NCBI RefSeq assembly: GCF_030815985.1
Contig: NZ_JAUSXM010000001.1
Coordinates: 2,046,001 to 2,110,000, forward strand
Length of the DNA: 64,000 nt
Reading direction: 5' to 3'
Origin: Paenibacillus sp. W2I17
GTDB taxonomy: Bacteria > Bacillota > Bacilli > Paenibacillales > Paenibacillaceae
Shown: piece after piece, positions 56,695 to 64,000 of the stretch
Layout of the letters: every line of letters starts with the position of its first letter
How positions within the stretch are numbered: position 1 is the stretch's first letter
Made by a program: the position numbers and the translations under genes
The notes under the pieces: model-generated
What the model saw: the letters and a program-made list of their open reading frames with translations, nothing else
The model's database searches: none
What the model was told of the DNA's origin: nothing

Positions 56695-57393
56695 TTAAGC
56701 GGAAGTTTCTTCGCCTTGGTTAGCTTCGATTACAGCATCAGCCATTTTACCTGTCAGCAATTTAACAGCGCGAATCGCGTCGTCATTACCTGGGATAACA
56801 TAATCGATCTCATCCGGATCGCAGTTAGTATCAACGATACCAACAATTGGGATACCCAATTTGCGAGCTTCCGCAACAGCGATACGCTCTTTGCGTGGAT
56901 CGATGATGAACAGGGCGCTTGGCAGGCCTTTCATATTTTTAATACCGCCCAAGAATTTCTCCAGACGATCTTTTTCTTTGCGAAGCAAGATAACTTCTTT
57001 TTTAGGCAATACAGCGAATGTACCGTCTTCTTCCCAAGCTTCCAACTGTTTCAAACGATCAATACGTTTTTGAATAGTTTGGAAGTTAGTCAGGGTACCG
57101 CCAAGCCAGCGTTGGTTAATGTAAAATTGACCAGCACGTTCAGCTTCTTCTTTAACGGAATCTTGAGCTTGTTTCTTAGTACCCACGAAAAGAATTTTAC
57201 CATTCTCTCCTGCGATTCCTTTAACGAAGTTGTAAGCCTCTTCGACTTTTTTCACCGTCTTTTGCAAGTCGATGATATAAATTCCGTTTCTTTCAGTGAA
57301 GATATAACGATCCATTTTTGGGTTCCAACGACGAGTTTGGTGACCGAAGTGTACCCCAGCTTCGAGAAGCTGCTTCATGGAGATTACTGCCAT
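56695..57393 (-). CDS. rpsB: 30S ribosomal protein S2
   Basis: 232 aa. [32 protein letters not shown] and [15 protein letters not shown] are hallmarks. The ATG at 57393 has AGGAGG 8 nt upstream; the 39 extra codons of the longer frame are leader. Strong own promoter and a ~120-nt leader. Confidence 0.99.
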   Translation of the reverse strand: MAVISMKQLLEAGVHFGHQTRRWNPKMDRYIFTERNGIYIIDLQKTVKKVEEAYNFVKGIAGENGKILFVGTKKQAQDSVKEEAERAGQFYINQRWLGGTLTNFQTIQKRIDRLKQLEAWEEDGTFAVLPKKEVILLRKEKDRLEKFLGGIKNMKGLPSALFIIDPRKERIAVAEARKLGIPIVGIVDTNCDPDEIDYVIPGNDDAIRAVKLLTGKMADAVIEANQGEETSA

Positions 57394-57511
57394 CTTCACA
57401 CACCTCCTAATATGGTTTTTATTGTGTCCTCCGCCGGCATCATTTTTCGCCAAGACTCTCCATAAGGAAAGCACCCTCAACAAAATTAGCACATGCGTGT
57501 GTTTTAACACC
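57394..57511 (-). promoter_or_regulatory. rpsB leader RNA
   Basis: About 118 nt between predicted transcription start and the ATG, with GC-rich pairing potential (GGGTGCTTTCC, GATGCCGGCGGAGG). Ribosomal leaders often bind the encoded protein; no specific known motif could be assigned by eye. Confidence 0.35.
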
Positions 57512-57518
57512 GTTATCT

Positions 57519-57547
57519 AATATAGCATAACTGACTGTCCGATGCAA
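57519..57547 (-). promoter_or_regulatory. Predicted sigma-A promoter of rpsB
   Basis: Minus strand TTGCAT (57547-57542), 17-bp spacer ending ATGC, TATATT (57524-57519). Confidence 0.75.
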
Positions 57548-57663
57548 CAGTCTTTAAAGTTAAAATCTACTTTTCGTTTTTTGCTAGTATCGAATCATTT
57601 TAAACTTGATATGTAACTCAGGCGCTAATTATTATCAAGCTTTGAAAATGTACCGTTTAATAC

Positions 57664-57703
57664 GCAAAAACCGTCCTGTCCGAGCATGCTCAGTTTGACG
57701 GTT
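57664..57703 (-). terminator. Terminator at the end of the fla/che operon segment
   Basis: Outer arms 57669-57675 and 57697-57703 (AACCGTC/GACGGTT), inner palindrome GAGCATGCTC, then TTTGCG on the minus strand. It overlaps the last codons of the gene at 57690 and would end the flagellar/chemotaxis transcript. Confidence 0.8.
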
Positions 57704-58316
57704 CTTTCGTAATTTTTGCGATAATGGATTTGAAACTTTCGCCTTTTTCAAGCGCATAGGTACCCACCTGGATTTTGGTATTGATTCGCTCAGCCTTGCC
57801 AGCTTTTATGAATGCTTGAGCATCATCTACGATTCCCGCGGTTTTCAGGTTTGCTGCAACGATCGCCAGACTATTGCCTGAACGTACTTTGAATGATACT
57901 GTTGCGCCTTTCGGATTGCTCGGCGTTACAGGTTCTGTTGTCTTCGGCTCAGTTATCTCTTTTTGCCCTTCACCTTCACTTGCAGCAGGCTCTTGTGGCT
58001 TCTCAGGCTCTGCAGGTGTCTCCGTAGAGGTTACTGTCTCAGGTGGTGTTGCTGTTTCCCCTTGCAACTCACTGCTTTCCTGCTTTTTCTTCTCAACCCA
58101 CTCAGCTTCTGTGTACAATTCCTCTTCAGAACCGACCACCTTCATATCCAGGCTTTTTGCGGCTGTTTCAAGTTGTTCTTTGGTTATATTGGCGATCTGC
58201 TCGGGGTCCAGATTACTATCCGACAATGCATTTTGCCCAACTGTGGCCAGTTGAAGCAAAACCGCACCAATAATCATGCCGCTCCCCAGACCAATCCATA
58301 AGGATCGCTTGTCCAT
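57690..58316 (-). CDS. Membrane-anchored protein with MltG/LysM-like C-terminal domain, function unknown
   Basis: 208 aa. An N-terminal transmembrane helix (about 7-28), an extracytoplasmic part with an acidic helical segment, a Pro/Glu/Thr-rich linker (about 80-135) and a conserved-looking C-terminal domain (about 138-205: VSFKVRSGNSLAIVAANLKTAG...). The latter resembles the small LysM-like subdomain at the front of YceG/MltG transglycosylases, but the catalytic domain is absent. GGGAGG lies about 11 nt before the ATG, 3 bp after the SwrB-like gene. Last gene of the flagellar transcription unit; a link to wall or flagellum assembly is inference. Confidence 0.8.
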   Translation of the reverse strand: MDKRSLWIGLGSGMIIGAVLLQLATVGQNALSDSNLDPEQIANITKEQLETAAKSLDMKVVGSEEELYTEAEWVEKKKQESSELQGETATPPETVTSTETPAEPEKPQEPAASEGEGQKEITEPKTTEPVTPSNPKGATVSFKVRSGNSLAIVAANLKTAGIVDDAQAFIKAGKAERINTKIQVGTYALEKGESFKSIIAKITKEPSN

Positions 58317-58319
58317 GAC

Positions 58320-58904
58320 TTAGCTTTCCTCCCGTTCTGCCAGTTGCAGTATTAACTGTACCTCACCACGCTGAATGCCTGTCTGCTTGGATATGGCATC
58401 CATCGACTTACCTTCAGCATGTAGATTAAAGAGTTCTGCATATCGATCTTTAATCGACTCACGTTGTGGCAAAGATTCGACTTCACTGGTCTGTTGGTCT
58501 GCTTCTAACGCCTGCTGGGCCGCCTCTGCTTGGACACTTTTCACGAGCGCTTGTGCTTGCAAACCTTCGGAAGATTGTACAGATACATTACCGGAGTGTG
58601 GAACAGGTGATGCGACAGCTTCATTCTTTTTGCTCTGTTCCAGCTGATCCAACCGCTGCTGTAATTCCTGAAGTTGCAATTGCATACGTTGATCGGCTGC
58701 TGTCGCTTCTCCCTTCATTTCAGCCACACGTTGAATAAGAGCATCATTATCATTTTCGATCTCGGTCATGTAGTGTTCAAGCGTAGATTCCATCTCCTGC
58801 ACCAGTTGATGCCCAGGCTCTTGCGCCTTGTTTTTCCGAGGCATAATACAAGCGTAGGCGATGGCGCAGGCCCCTAATATGACAATAATGATCCATGGTG
58901 ACAA
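58320..58904 (-). CDS. SwrB/YlxL-like protein (DUF6115 type)
   Basis: 194 aa. One N-terminal transmembrane helix (about 3-20), a coiled coil (about 30-92), a disordered Gln/Ala/Ser linker and a C-terminal helix-turn-helix-like segment (RYAELFNLHAEGKSMDAISK ... GEVQLILQLAE). B. subtilis SwrB, encoded in the same place after sigD, activates flagellar export gate assembly and has a similar layout. TTG start with AAGGAGAG 8 nt upstream. Orthology is inferred from position and architecture. Confidence 0.75.
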   Translation of the reverse strand: MSPWIIIVILGACAIAYACIMPRKNKAQEPGHQLVQEMESTLEHYMTEIENDNDALIQRVAEMKGEATAADQRMQLQLQELQQRLDQLEQSKKNEAVASPVPHSGNVSVQSSEGLQAQALVKSVQAEAAQQALEADQQTSEVESLPQRESIKDRYAELFNLHAEGKSMDAISKQTGIQRGEVQLILQLAEREES

Positions 58905-58969
58905 ATTGGGTTCTCTCCTTCTGATTCAACCATCGGTGCGCAAGACTGCATGTCCATAACAACCATTTA

Positions 58970-59284
58970 TTATAAAGACAGATCTATGTGTTTTCCCTTG
59001 TACGGGTGCTCTGCAGGTTTGACAGGTTCTTGAGCCTGAGCATTCTCCTGTCCATCGGAACCACTCTGCTGATCCCCATCATGGTTATGACCATCACGCA
59101 CCGAAGTCTGTGAAGTTTCGTCCATTGCTTCACTTCGTTGCCTTGCTTCATTTGCTTCTTTCGACGTTTGCTCTGCCAAAAGATTCTGATCCGTAATCGG
59201 TCGCTGCTGGGCTTCACTTTGATAACGTCCCGCTTCACTTGTTCGTGGTACCGCAATCTGCAACTCCACTGCTTTGAAACTCAT
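58970..59284 (-). CDS. Small hydrophilic protein of the sigD region, function unknown
   Basis: 104 aa, no membrane segment. A conserved-looking N-terminus (MSFKAVELQIAVPRTSEAGR), a Gln/Glu/Asp/His-rich disordered middle (HNHDGDQQSG) and a C-terminal PYKGKHIDLSL. GAGGTGA lies 4 nt before the ATG. Between the DUF342 gene and the SwrB-like gene, both in the same direction. I do not recognise a characterised family; a flagellar accessory role is only suggested by context. Confidence 0.78.
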   Translation of the reverse strand: MSFKAVELQIAVPRTSEAGRYQSEAQQRPITDQNLLAEQTSKEANEARQRSEAMDETSQTSVRDGHNHDGDQQSGSDGQENAQAQEPVKPAEHPYKGKHIDLSL

Positions 59285-59336
59285 ACGCTCACCTCACGGT
59301 TTCGAATGGATTTCTTCCTGTGCCTGAATGCTGTAC

Positions 59337-60746
59337 TTAAACGTATGGAACCATCGTAATATCACCATCGTGATAATAAAATGAAATTCGACTCACTGGA
59401 TCTTTAATAAATTTCGTGTATCTGCCGATAACTATTTTAGAGCCTCCATAAATCATCTTCAGAATATCAACACGAGCCTTACTTGTATCTTCAAGTGCCT
59501 TTTCAATTTCAAAGATACGCATTTTCGTTTCTTCACTTATACGAAGAGCAGATTTCTGCGTAGCATTCAGCTTGATTCGCATCGACATCTTATCTGGAGT
59601 TAGTTGTCCAGCGGCAGCTAATTGATCCAGCAATGTCAAAGCTTTCTTCGTTTTGTCCAAGGAATCCATCTGCTCTCTGACTTCCTTGCGCAAATCATTG
59701 AGTTCGTTACGCAGCTTTGGTAGCACACCAACTTCAATGGAAGTGACCGTGGACATGCTGTTGCCCACAACACGCGCTGAGACGTTCTGACCAGCCTGGA
59801 TCGAGCCACCAACAATAAGACCCTTGGTTCCCGCACAGATGACACCGTGGCCAGCACGAATATTGGAATGCATAATACTTTGGGAAACCAGAACATCTTC
59901 ACCGGCATCCACGTTGCCTTCTTGAATGAAAGTACATTTAACATTATGGCCTGCTTGTACCAGTCCTTTGTTATAACCAATAATACCACCGGTAATTTCG
60001 ATTGAGCCGCCTGCTTCCAGTTCAGCTCCTTCGACACCTCCGACGACACGAATGTCACCTGCTGCTTTTACTTTAAATCCGGTGAGTACATTGCCTCGTA
60101 TGACAACTGTGCCTACAAAGTCGATATTACCGTTATTGTAGTCAACGTCACCATTGACTTCATAAACCGGAAACACATTCAGTTTGTTACCGTCCGTTTT
60201 GGTAACCAGCCCATCCAGTGCAGCATACATCGCAGAACCATCCGGGTTAATCACAACGTTTTTCCCAACTTTAAACCGAGCTTCTTTTCCCGGACGATAA
60301 GGAATTTCCTCACCCGTTACTGCCCTGCCTGGTATGCCATCGCTAGGAGCGATCCGCTCTGCAATGATCTGACCACTACGGACATTGTTTAACCGGGTCA
60401 CTTCTTTGTAATCGACAGTTCCATCTTCCGATTCCAGTGGTCGTCGTTCATTCGTATCGTCCATTCCAACCAGAACCTTGATGAAGCCATCTGTTCCTTG
60501 AATGGGAGCGACACCTTCTGCAATCTTGTATTTATCTTTCAAATAGGTTTCAGGGTTGCTCACAAAAAGTAATAATGCCTCTCGCGATACACCTTGTTTG
60601 ATGCCCTTGTCCGCCACAAATTGTTCAAGTTCATCGATCGTGCAGGCAAAGCCTTCTTCCTCTTTGGAAAATTCAAGGTAGGCTGTGCATTTGTCGTCCG
60701 ATAAAACAATGTTTAAACATTGTTCCAAAGCAGTCCGCTGTGTCAC
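59337..60746 (-). CDS. FapA family (DUF342) protein
   Basis: 469 aa. N-terminal alpha/beta region (about 1-70), then DUF342 with a right-handed beta-helix core rich in Gly/Val/Ile turns (VVIRGNVLTGFKVKAAGDI, GGVEGAELEAGGSIEITGGI), then a coiled coil (about 340-430). Related polymer-forming proteins associate with polar or flagellar structures (FapA in Vibrio), but the role here is unknown. GTG at 60746 has AAGGGGG 10 nt upstream; a GTG at 60776 with GGAG is an alternative. Directly after sigD. Confidence 0.9.
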   Translation of the reverse strand: MTQRTALEQCLNIVLSDDKCTAYLEFSKEEEGFACTIDELEQFVADKGIKQGVSREALLLFVSNPETYLKDKYKIAEGVAPIQGTDGFIKVLVGMDDTNERRPLESEDGTVDYKEVTRLNNVRSGQIIAERIAPSDGIPGRAVTGEEIPYRPGKEARFKVGKNVVINPDGSAMYAALDGLVTKTDGNKLNVFPVYEVNGDVDYNNGNIDFVGTVVIRGNVLTGFKVKAAGDIRVVGGVEGAELEAGGSIEITGGIIGYNKGLVQAGHNVKCTFIQEGNVDAGEDVLVSQSIMHSNIRAGHGVICAGTKGLIVGGSIQAGQNVSARVVGNSMSTVTSIEVGVLPKLRNELNDLRKEVREQMDSLDKTKKALTLLDQLAAAGQLTPDKMSMRIKLNATQKSALRISEETKMRIFEIEKALEDTSKARVDILKMIYGGSKIVIGRYTKFIKDPVSRISFYYHDGDITMVPYV

Positions 60747-60808
60747 TGCAATTCTTCCCCCTTTTAGACTTTCCACTCCCCAAACTCCAATGATATTACT
60801 TCTCTCTA

Positions 60809-61597
60809 TTAATCTTTACGCATCAACAAATCTTTCTGTTTGTCCAACGTGCCGCGTAATCGTAATATTGCTTTGGAATGTAACTGGGATATACGAGACG
60901 GAGAAAGAGACATAACCTCAGCAATTTCACTAAGAGAAAGATCTTCGTAATACAAGAGTGAAACAACCGTTCTCTCTTTTACCGTCAACTTGTCAAGCCC
61001 TTGCACCAAAGCTTCCTTCAAATAAAACTCATTCACTTTATAATCCGGATTTTTGGCTTTCTCATCCACCATCAAAGACAGACGAGTCTCAGACTCTTCC
61101 TCACGAATTGGGTCCTCCAGCGAGCAAAGTGACATGACTGCCACTTCCTGAAGCATATGTTGAAAATCTTTAGTGGATACGTCCAAGTACTCGCTCATTT
61201 CTTCATCACTAACGGACCTGAGATAACTTTGTTCCAGCTGTTGGTAGGCGTCTTCAATTCGCTTGGCCTTCTCACGCACAGAACGCGGAACCCAATCACC
61301 TTGACGCAGACCGTCAAGAATGGCTCCGCGGACCCTCCATGATGCATAAGTTTCAAATTGCAGACCACGTTCATAGTCGAACTTCTCCAATGCATCAATT
61401 AACCCCATAACACCATTGCTCTCCAAGTCATCCTTGGGAACATTTTTGGGCAAACCAACAGCCAGTCGACCGGATACATAATTTACAATATGAAGATACT
61501 TTTCAATCAAAGTTTTCTTAGCTTCAAGATCTCCATGTTCTTTCCACTTTTCCCACAGATCAGAATGGTTCAAATGTGAAGCTTTACGCTCGTTCAA
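60809..61597 (-). CDS. sigD: RNA polymerase sigma factor SigD (FliA/WhiG family)
   Basis: 262 aa. Directs late flagellar, chemotaxis and autolysin genes. Region 2 (LPKNVPKDDLESNGVMGLIDALEKFDYERG), region 3 (VPRSVREKAKRIEDAYQQLE) and region 4 (LTVKERTVVSLLYYEDLSLSEIAEVMSLSPSRISQLHSKA) are complete. TTG start with GGAGGG 9 nt upstream, a weak initiation codon that may hold SigD low. Anti-sigma FlgM is not in this window. Confidence 0.97.
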   Translation of the reverse strand: MNERKASHLNHSDLWEKWKEHGDLEAKKTLIEKYLHIVNYVSGRLAVGLPKNVPKDDLESNGVMGLIDALEKFDYERGLQFETYASWRVRGAILDGLRQGDWVPRSVREKAKRIEDAYQQLEQSYLRSVSDEEMSEYLDVSTKDFQHMLQEVAVMSLCSLEDPIREEESETRLSLMVDEKAKNPDYKVNEFYLKEALVQGLDKLTVKERTVVSLLYYEDLSLSEIAEVMSLSPSRISQLHSKAILRLRGTLDKQKDLLMRKD

Positions 61598-61612
61598 TTG
61601 CTTTCACCCTCC

Positions 61613-62056
61613 TTATTTGTCTGTCAGGTGACGAACGGCCTGCGCCAATTCCTCCGGATCCTTGGTCCGGACAAGTTTAGGCGGATCCAAAGGGGCGAAT
61701 CCCGTTGGAGCTTTCGTCTCAGATGGCGGAAGATCGTCCCCAGATGAAGCGTTCTGTCCACTCTTGAGCAAATCATTCAGCTCTTGTCCATCGTCTTCGA
61801 TTTTAATGTCCACCTGTGAACCTCTTTGATCTTGAGCACTTGGTGAATCATAACCATACCCATTTCCCTCGATCTGAGGGTTCAGCAGCAATCCCAATCC
61901 CCAGCGTAAACCATATGCAAGGACAAACCAGGCTACGAATCCGATCAATCCGCGAATTAAACTGGTCATCAGCACATTGCTGCTGTATGCTACAAAAAAA
62001 GTAAGAATAAACCCAACGATGCCTGCTCCAAGATTAAAGCGGTAGTTTCCTATCAT
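61613..62056 (-). CDS. Two-helix membrane protein between cheD and sigD, function unknown
   Basis: 147 aa. Two transmembrane helices (about 8-26 and 32-56) followed by a cytoplasmic or external acidic, disordered tail ending in a conserved-looking LVRTKDPEELAQAVRHLTDK. AAAGGAA about 10 nt upstream of the ATG; only 4 bp after cheD. No recognised domain. B. subtilis has no gene here, so this is a lineage-specific insertion in the fla/che operon. Confidence 0.82.
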   Translation of the reverse strand: MIGNYRFNLGAGIVGFILTFFVAYSSNVLMTSLIRGLIGFVAWFVLAYGLRWGLGLLLNPQIEGNGYGYDSPSAQDQRGSQVDIKIEDDGQELNDLLKSGQNASSGDDLPPSETKAPTGFAPLDPPKLVRTKDPEELAQAVRHLTDK

Positions 62057-62060
62057 AGTC

Positions 62061-62558
62061 TTATAGTTCCTTTACACCCATTTGTACACTTCGAATAGTC
62101 AAAAGTCCAGTTTCACAGTCCATCTCAATCGTTCGTCCATAATTCCCACCCGTATCTTCTGCTAGAAGAGGGATATTGAGTTTTTGAAGCCACTCTCGAC
62201 AAGAATCTGCATTCCTTGGTCCAATGCGCATTGTATCTCCAGCGCCAGCAAAGGCAAACATCTGAGAGCCTCCGGCCATTTTAGACACAATACGTGAGTG
62301 AGAAGCGCCTAGTTTTATCATCTTTTCCAAAAGCTCAGGCAACGCCGTATCCGCATATTTCGCAGTGTTCAGTTTCCCTTCACGGGCGATCTCTGAAGTA
62401 GGAAGCATGACATGCGCCATTCCAGCCAGCTTCAAATGTGGGTCATACATTGTTAATCCCACACACGAGCCCAAGCCAGTCGTACGGATTACACCAGGAA
62501 GATGAGCGATGTTTAAATCCGCCATACCGACTTTAACGACGCTTTTGTCCTCAATCAT
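62061..62558 (-). CDS. cheD: Chemoreceptor glutamine deamidase CheD
   Basis: 165 aa. Deamidates receptor glutamines and binds CheC. Catalytic Cys32 in TTGLGSCVG and His49 in GMAHVMLP. GNYGRTIEMDCETG is typical of the C-terminus. The start overlaps the cheC end by 8 bases. Confidence 0.97.
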   Translation of the reverse strand: MIEDKSVVKVGMADLNIAHLPGVIRTTGLGSCVGLTMYDPHLKLAGMAHVMLPTSEIAREGKLNTAKYADTALPELLEKMIKLGASHSRIVSKMAGGSQMFAFAGAGDTMRIGPRNADSCREWLQKLNIPLLAEDTGGNYGRTIEMDCETGLLTIRSVQMGVKEL

Positions 62559-63177
62559 GGCTCAGTGGCACCCCTAGCGATTCAAATATCTTTGCAAAGG
62601 ATGGTGGATCCGGAATGAGGAAAAACTGACCCTCAACTTGATCTTCACCTTCAAAGAAAGATGTGTCAATCAACAATGCAGCGTCACCCATCTCGCCAAA
62701 TTGCAGCAAGCCATAACTTAGAATGGCACCTGCCATGTCGATGGCAAGTCCAGGGACAGTTGGATACATAGACAACTTCGTGAAATCTGCCAAAGAAGAA
62801 AGATAGGATCCAGCCAAAATATTTCCAATCTCGGAAAGCGCTGATTGTTCCATATCTGTAAAAGCGAGTCCTTCTTTCAGATCAAACCCGGCAAGTCTAT
62901 TCAACAACATTTTAGCAGCCTCTGGTGTCATCATAAAGAAAAGATTTCCCGGTGCTTCGCCTTCTACACGAAGAAACACGGTAACCACGATGCGTTCATC
63001 TCCGCCCACTTTTTCGGCAACTTCTTCAAAAGGGAGCATTTGTACTGTAGGTACACCCATGTCAATCGGTCTGTTGAGGAGTTGAGACAACGCCGTTGCG
63101 GCGTTGCCTGCTCCAATGTTACCGACCTCTTTGAGCACATCCATCTGGAATACCTCAAATCGGTTGAACATCTCCAC
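62551..63177 (-). CDS. cheC: CheY-P phosphatase CheC
   Basis: 208 aa with two pseudo-symmetric CheC/FliY active-site helices (EVGNIGAGNAATALSQLL; EQSALSEIGNILAGSYL), each carrying the E-x2-N motif. The GTG at 63177 is preferred (GAGGG 8 nt upstream, within the cheW end); an ATG two codons later is possible. Works with CheD for adaptation. Confidence 0.96.
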   Translation of the reverse strand: MEMFNRFEVFQMDVLKEVGNIGAGNAATALSQLLNRPIDMGVPTVQMLPFEEVAEKVGGDERIVVTVFLRVEGEAPGNLFFMMTPEAAKMLLNRLAGFDLKEGLAFTDMEQSALSEIGNILAGSYLSSLADFTKLSMYPTVPGLAIDMAGAILSYGLLQFGEMGDAALLIDTSFFEGEDQVEGQFFLIPDPPSFAKIFESLGVPLSHD

Positions 63178-63181
63178 GGTA

Positions 63182-63643
63182 CTAGCCCTCAACACTTTCC
63201 AGCTGTACAATCTCGCTTTTATTTAATACTTCGTTTAGGTTGAGCATAATCAACAAGCGTGAATCCTCCAATTTAGCAACACCCCGCAGGTATCTCGCTT
63301 TGACGCCGCCGACCACTTCTGGCGGGCTATCGATCGCACTGCTCTTGATATCAATAACATCATTGGCAGAATCTACGATAAAGCCAACTTGCATGTCGTC
63401 TACACCTACGATAACAATACGAGTCTGATCCGTGTATTCCGTTTCCGGAAGGGAGAAACGACCGCGTAGATCAATAACCGGAATTACAACACCGCGTAGA
63501 TTAATAACTCCTTTTACAAAGGAAAGTGTCTTGGGAACACGGGTAATTGGCATCATACGCTCAATCGTCTGAACCTTATCTACCTCAATACCATACTCTT
63601 CGGTACCCAATTTAAAGACGATGACTTTCAACTCTTCTTCCAT
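63182..63643 (-). CDS. cheW: Chemotaxis coupling protein CheW
   Basis: 153 aa, a single CheW SH3-like domain joining receptors to CheA. GTEEYGIEVDKVQTIERM and FVKGVINLRGVVIPVIDLR are canonical. GGGAGG lies about 7 nt before the ATG. Confidence 0.98.
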   Translation of the reverse strand: MEEELKVIVFKLGTEEYGIEVDKVQTIERMMPITRVPKTLSFVKGVINLRGVVIPVIDLRGRFSLPETEYTDQTRIVIVGVDDMQVGFIVDSANDVIDIKSSAIDSPPEVVGGVKARYLRGVAKLEDSRLLIMLNLNEVLNKSEIVQLESVEG

Positions 63644-63684
63644 GTAAAAAACCTCCCTATTAAATGTAAGACTTAGCTCTATGC

Positions 63685-64000
63685 TTATTTAATAAATGCA
63701 TTAGGATCAAGAATCAGGGCTACTTGTCCATCTCCGAGAATGGTTGCTCCAGAGATTCCTTCAATAGCAGGAAGATAGGTTCCCATTGATTTGAGAACAA
63801 TCTCACTTTGTCCAATAAATTCTTCAACAGCTACGGCTGCAAGACGGTCGCCTTTGCGAATCACGACAATTTCTGTTTCCTGCTCATCAGCGTCATTGAA
63901 ATCCGGTACGGAGAAAACTTCGCTCAAAGACAAGTACGGAATCAGTGACTCACGGAACGTGATCATTTTATTGCCGTGAATATTACGCACTTGCTCACGT
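63685..64000 (-). CDS. cheA: Chemotaxis histidine kinase CheA, C-terminal fragment
   Basis: The last 104 residues plus stop; the frame is open to the window edge. This is the C-terminal regulatory CheW-like domain (RLAAVAVEEFIGQSEIVLKS, GISGATILGDGQVALILDP). The GTG near 63990 is internal, not a start. Spacing to cheW is 41 bp. Confidence 0.96.
   Translation of the reverse strand, partial: REQVRNIHGNKMITFRESLIPYLSLSEVFSVPDFNDADEQETEIVVIRKGDRLAAVAVEEFIGQSEIVLKSMGTYLPAIEGISGATILGDGQVALILDPNAFIK

Noticed and set aside
57690..58316. Annotation as a full endolytic transglycosylase MltG
   Set aside because: Only a small LysM-like segment resembles MltG; the catalytic YceG domain and its glutamate are absent.

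Overview
The window is a stretch of low-to-middle GC Firmicutes chromosome from a motile, endospore-forming member of the Bacillales. Protein style and gene order point most strongly to Paenibacillus; this is inference, because no marker gene such as 16S rRNA is present. Every gene I can support lies on the minus strand, so transcription runs from high to low coordinates. No mobile element, tRNA, rRNA, CRISPR array or phage gene was seen. The gene order follows the Bacillus subtilis fla/che to cinA-recA-ymdB block closely.

Layout in the direction of transcription. (1) 64000-57690: the tail of the flagellar/chemotaxis operon: cheA (partial), cheW, cheC, cheD, a small membrane protein, sigD, a FapA-type DUF342 protein, a 104-aa unknown, a SwrB-like protein and a secreted or anchored unknown. 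(2) 57689-50151: rpsB, tsf, pyrH, frr, uppS, cdsA, dxr, rseP, covering translation, UMP kinase, undecaprenyl and phospholipid synthesis, isoprenoids and a membrane protease. (3) 50088-43971: proS, of the short type lacking an editing insertion, and polC. (4) 43714-32701: the nusA-infB operon (rimP, nusA, rnpM/ylxR, ylxQ, infB, rbfA, nrnA, truB, ribF), then rpsO and pnp. (5) 32525-29740: ylxY deacetylase, M16 peptidase, dut. (6) 29582-22185: dipicolinate and lysine genes dpaA, dpaB, dapG, dapA, then rnjB, tepA and ylzJ; asd is missing from its usual slot. (7) 22094-11459: spoIIIE, sleB, ymfF, ymfH, ymfI, ymfJ, ymfK, rodZ, a 56-aa membrane protein and yajQ. (8) 11138-1: pgsA, cinA, recA, recX, rny, ymdB, spoVS, an M19 dipeptidase, pduL and miaB (partial).

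Three genes are broken by small insertions when read literally: pgsA (one extra base in a T6 run), rnjB (a 4-bp tandem duplication) and infB (one extra base). pgsA and infB are essential in related bacteria, so sequencing or assembly error is the simplest explanation for those two. The rnjB change is a clean tandem duplication in a gene whose orthologue is dispensable, and could be real.

Regulation visible in the DNA fits a spore former: a sigma-H-like promoter before spoVS, a sigma-G-like promoter before sleB, a sigma-K-like promoter before dpaAB, a LexA/DinR-type box at recA, and about 20 intrinsic terminators that divide the block into transcription units. TTG start codons are unusually frequent (recA, infB, rimP, pyrH, spoIIIE, rnjB, dapA, sigD, rseP, cdsA and others). 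I found no convincing new multi-gene system. The least explained material is the group of small proteins around sigD and a few long RNA leaders.
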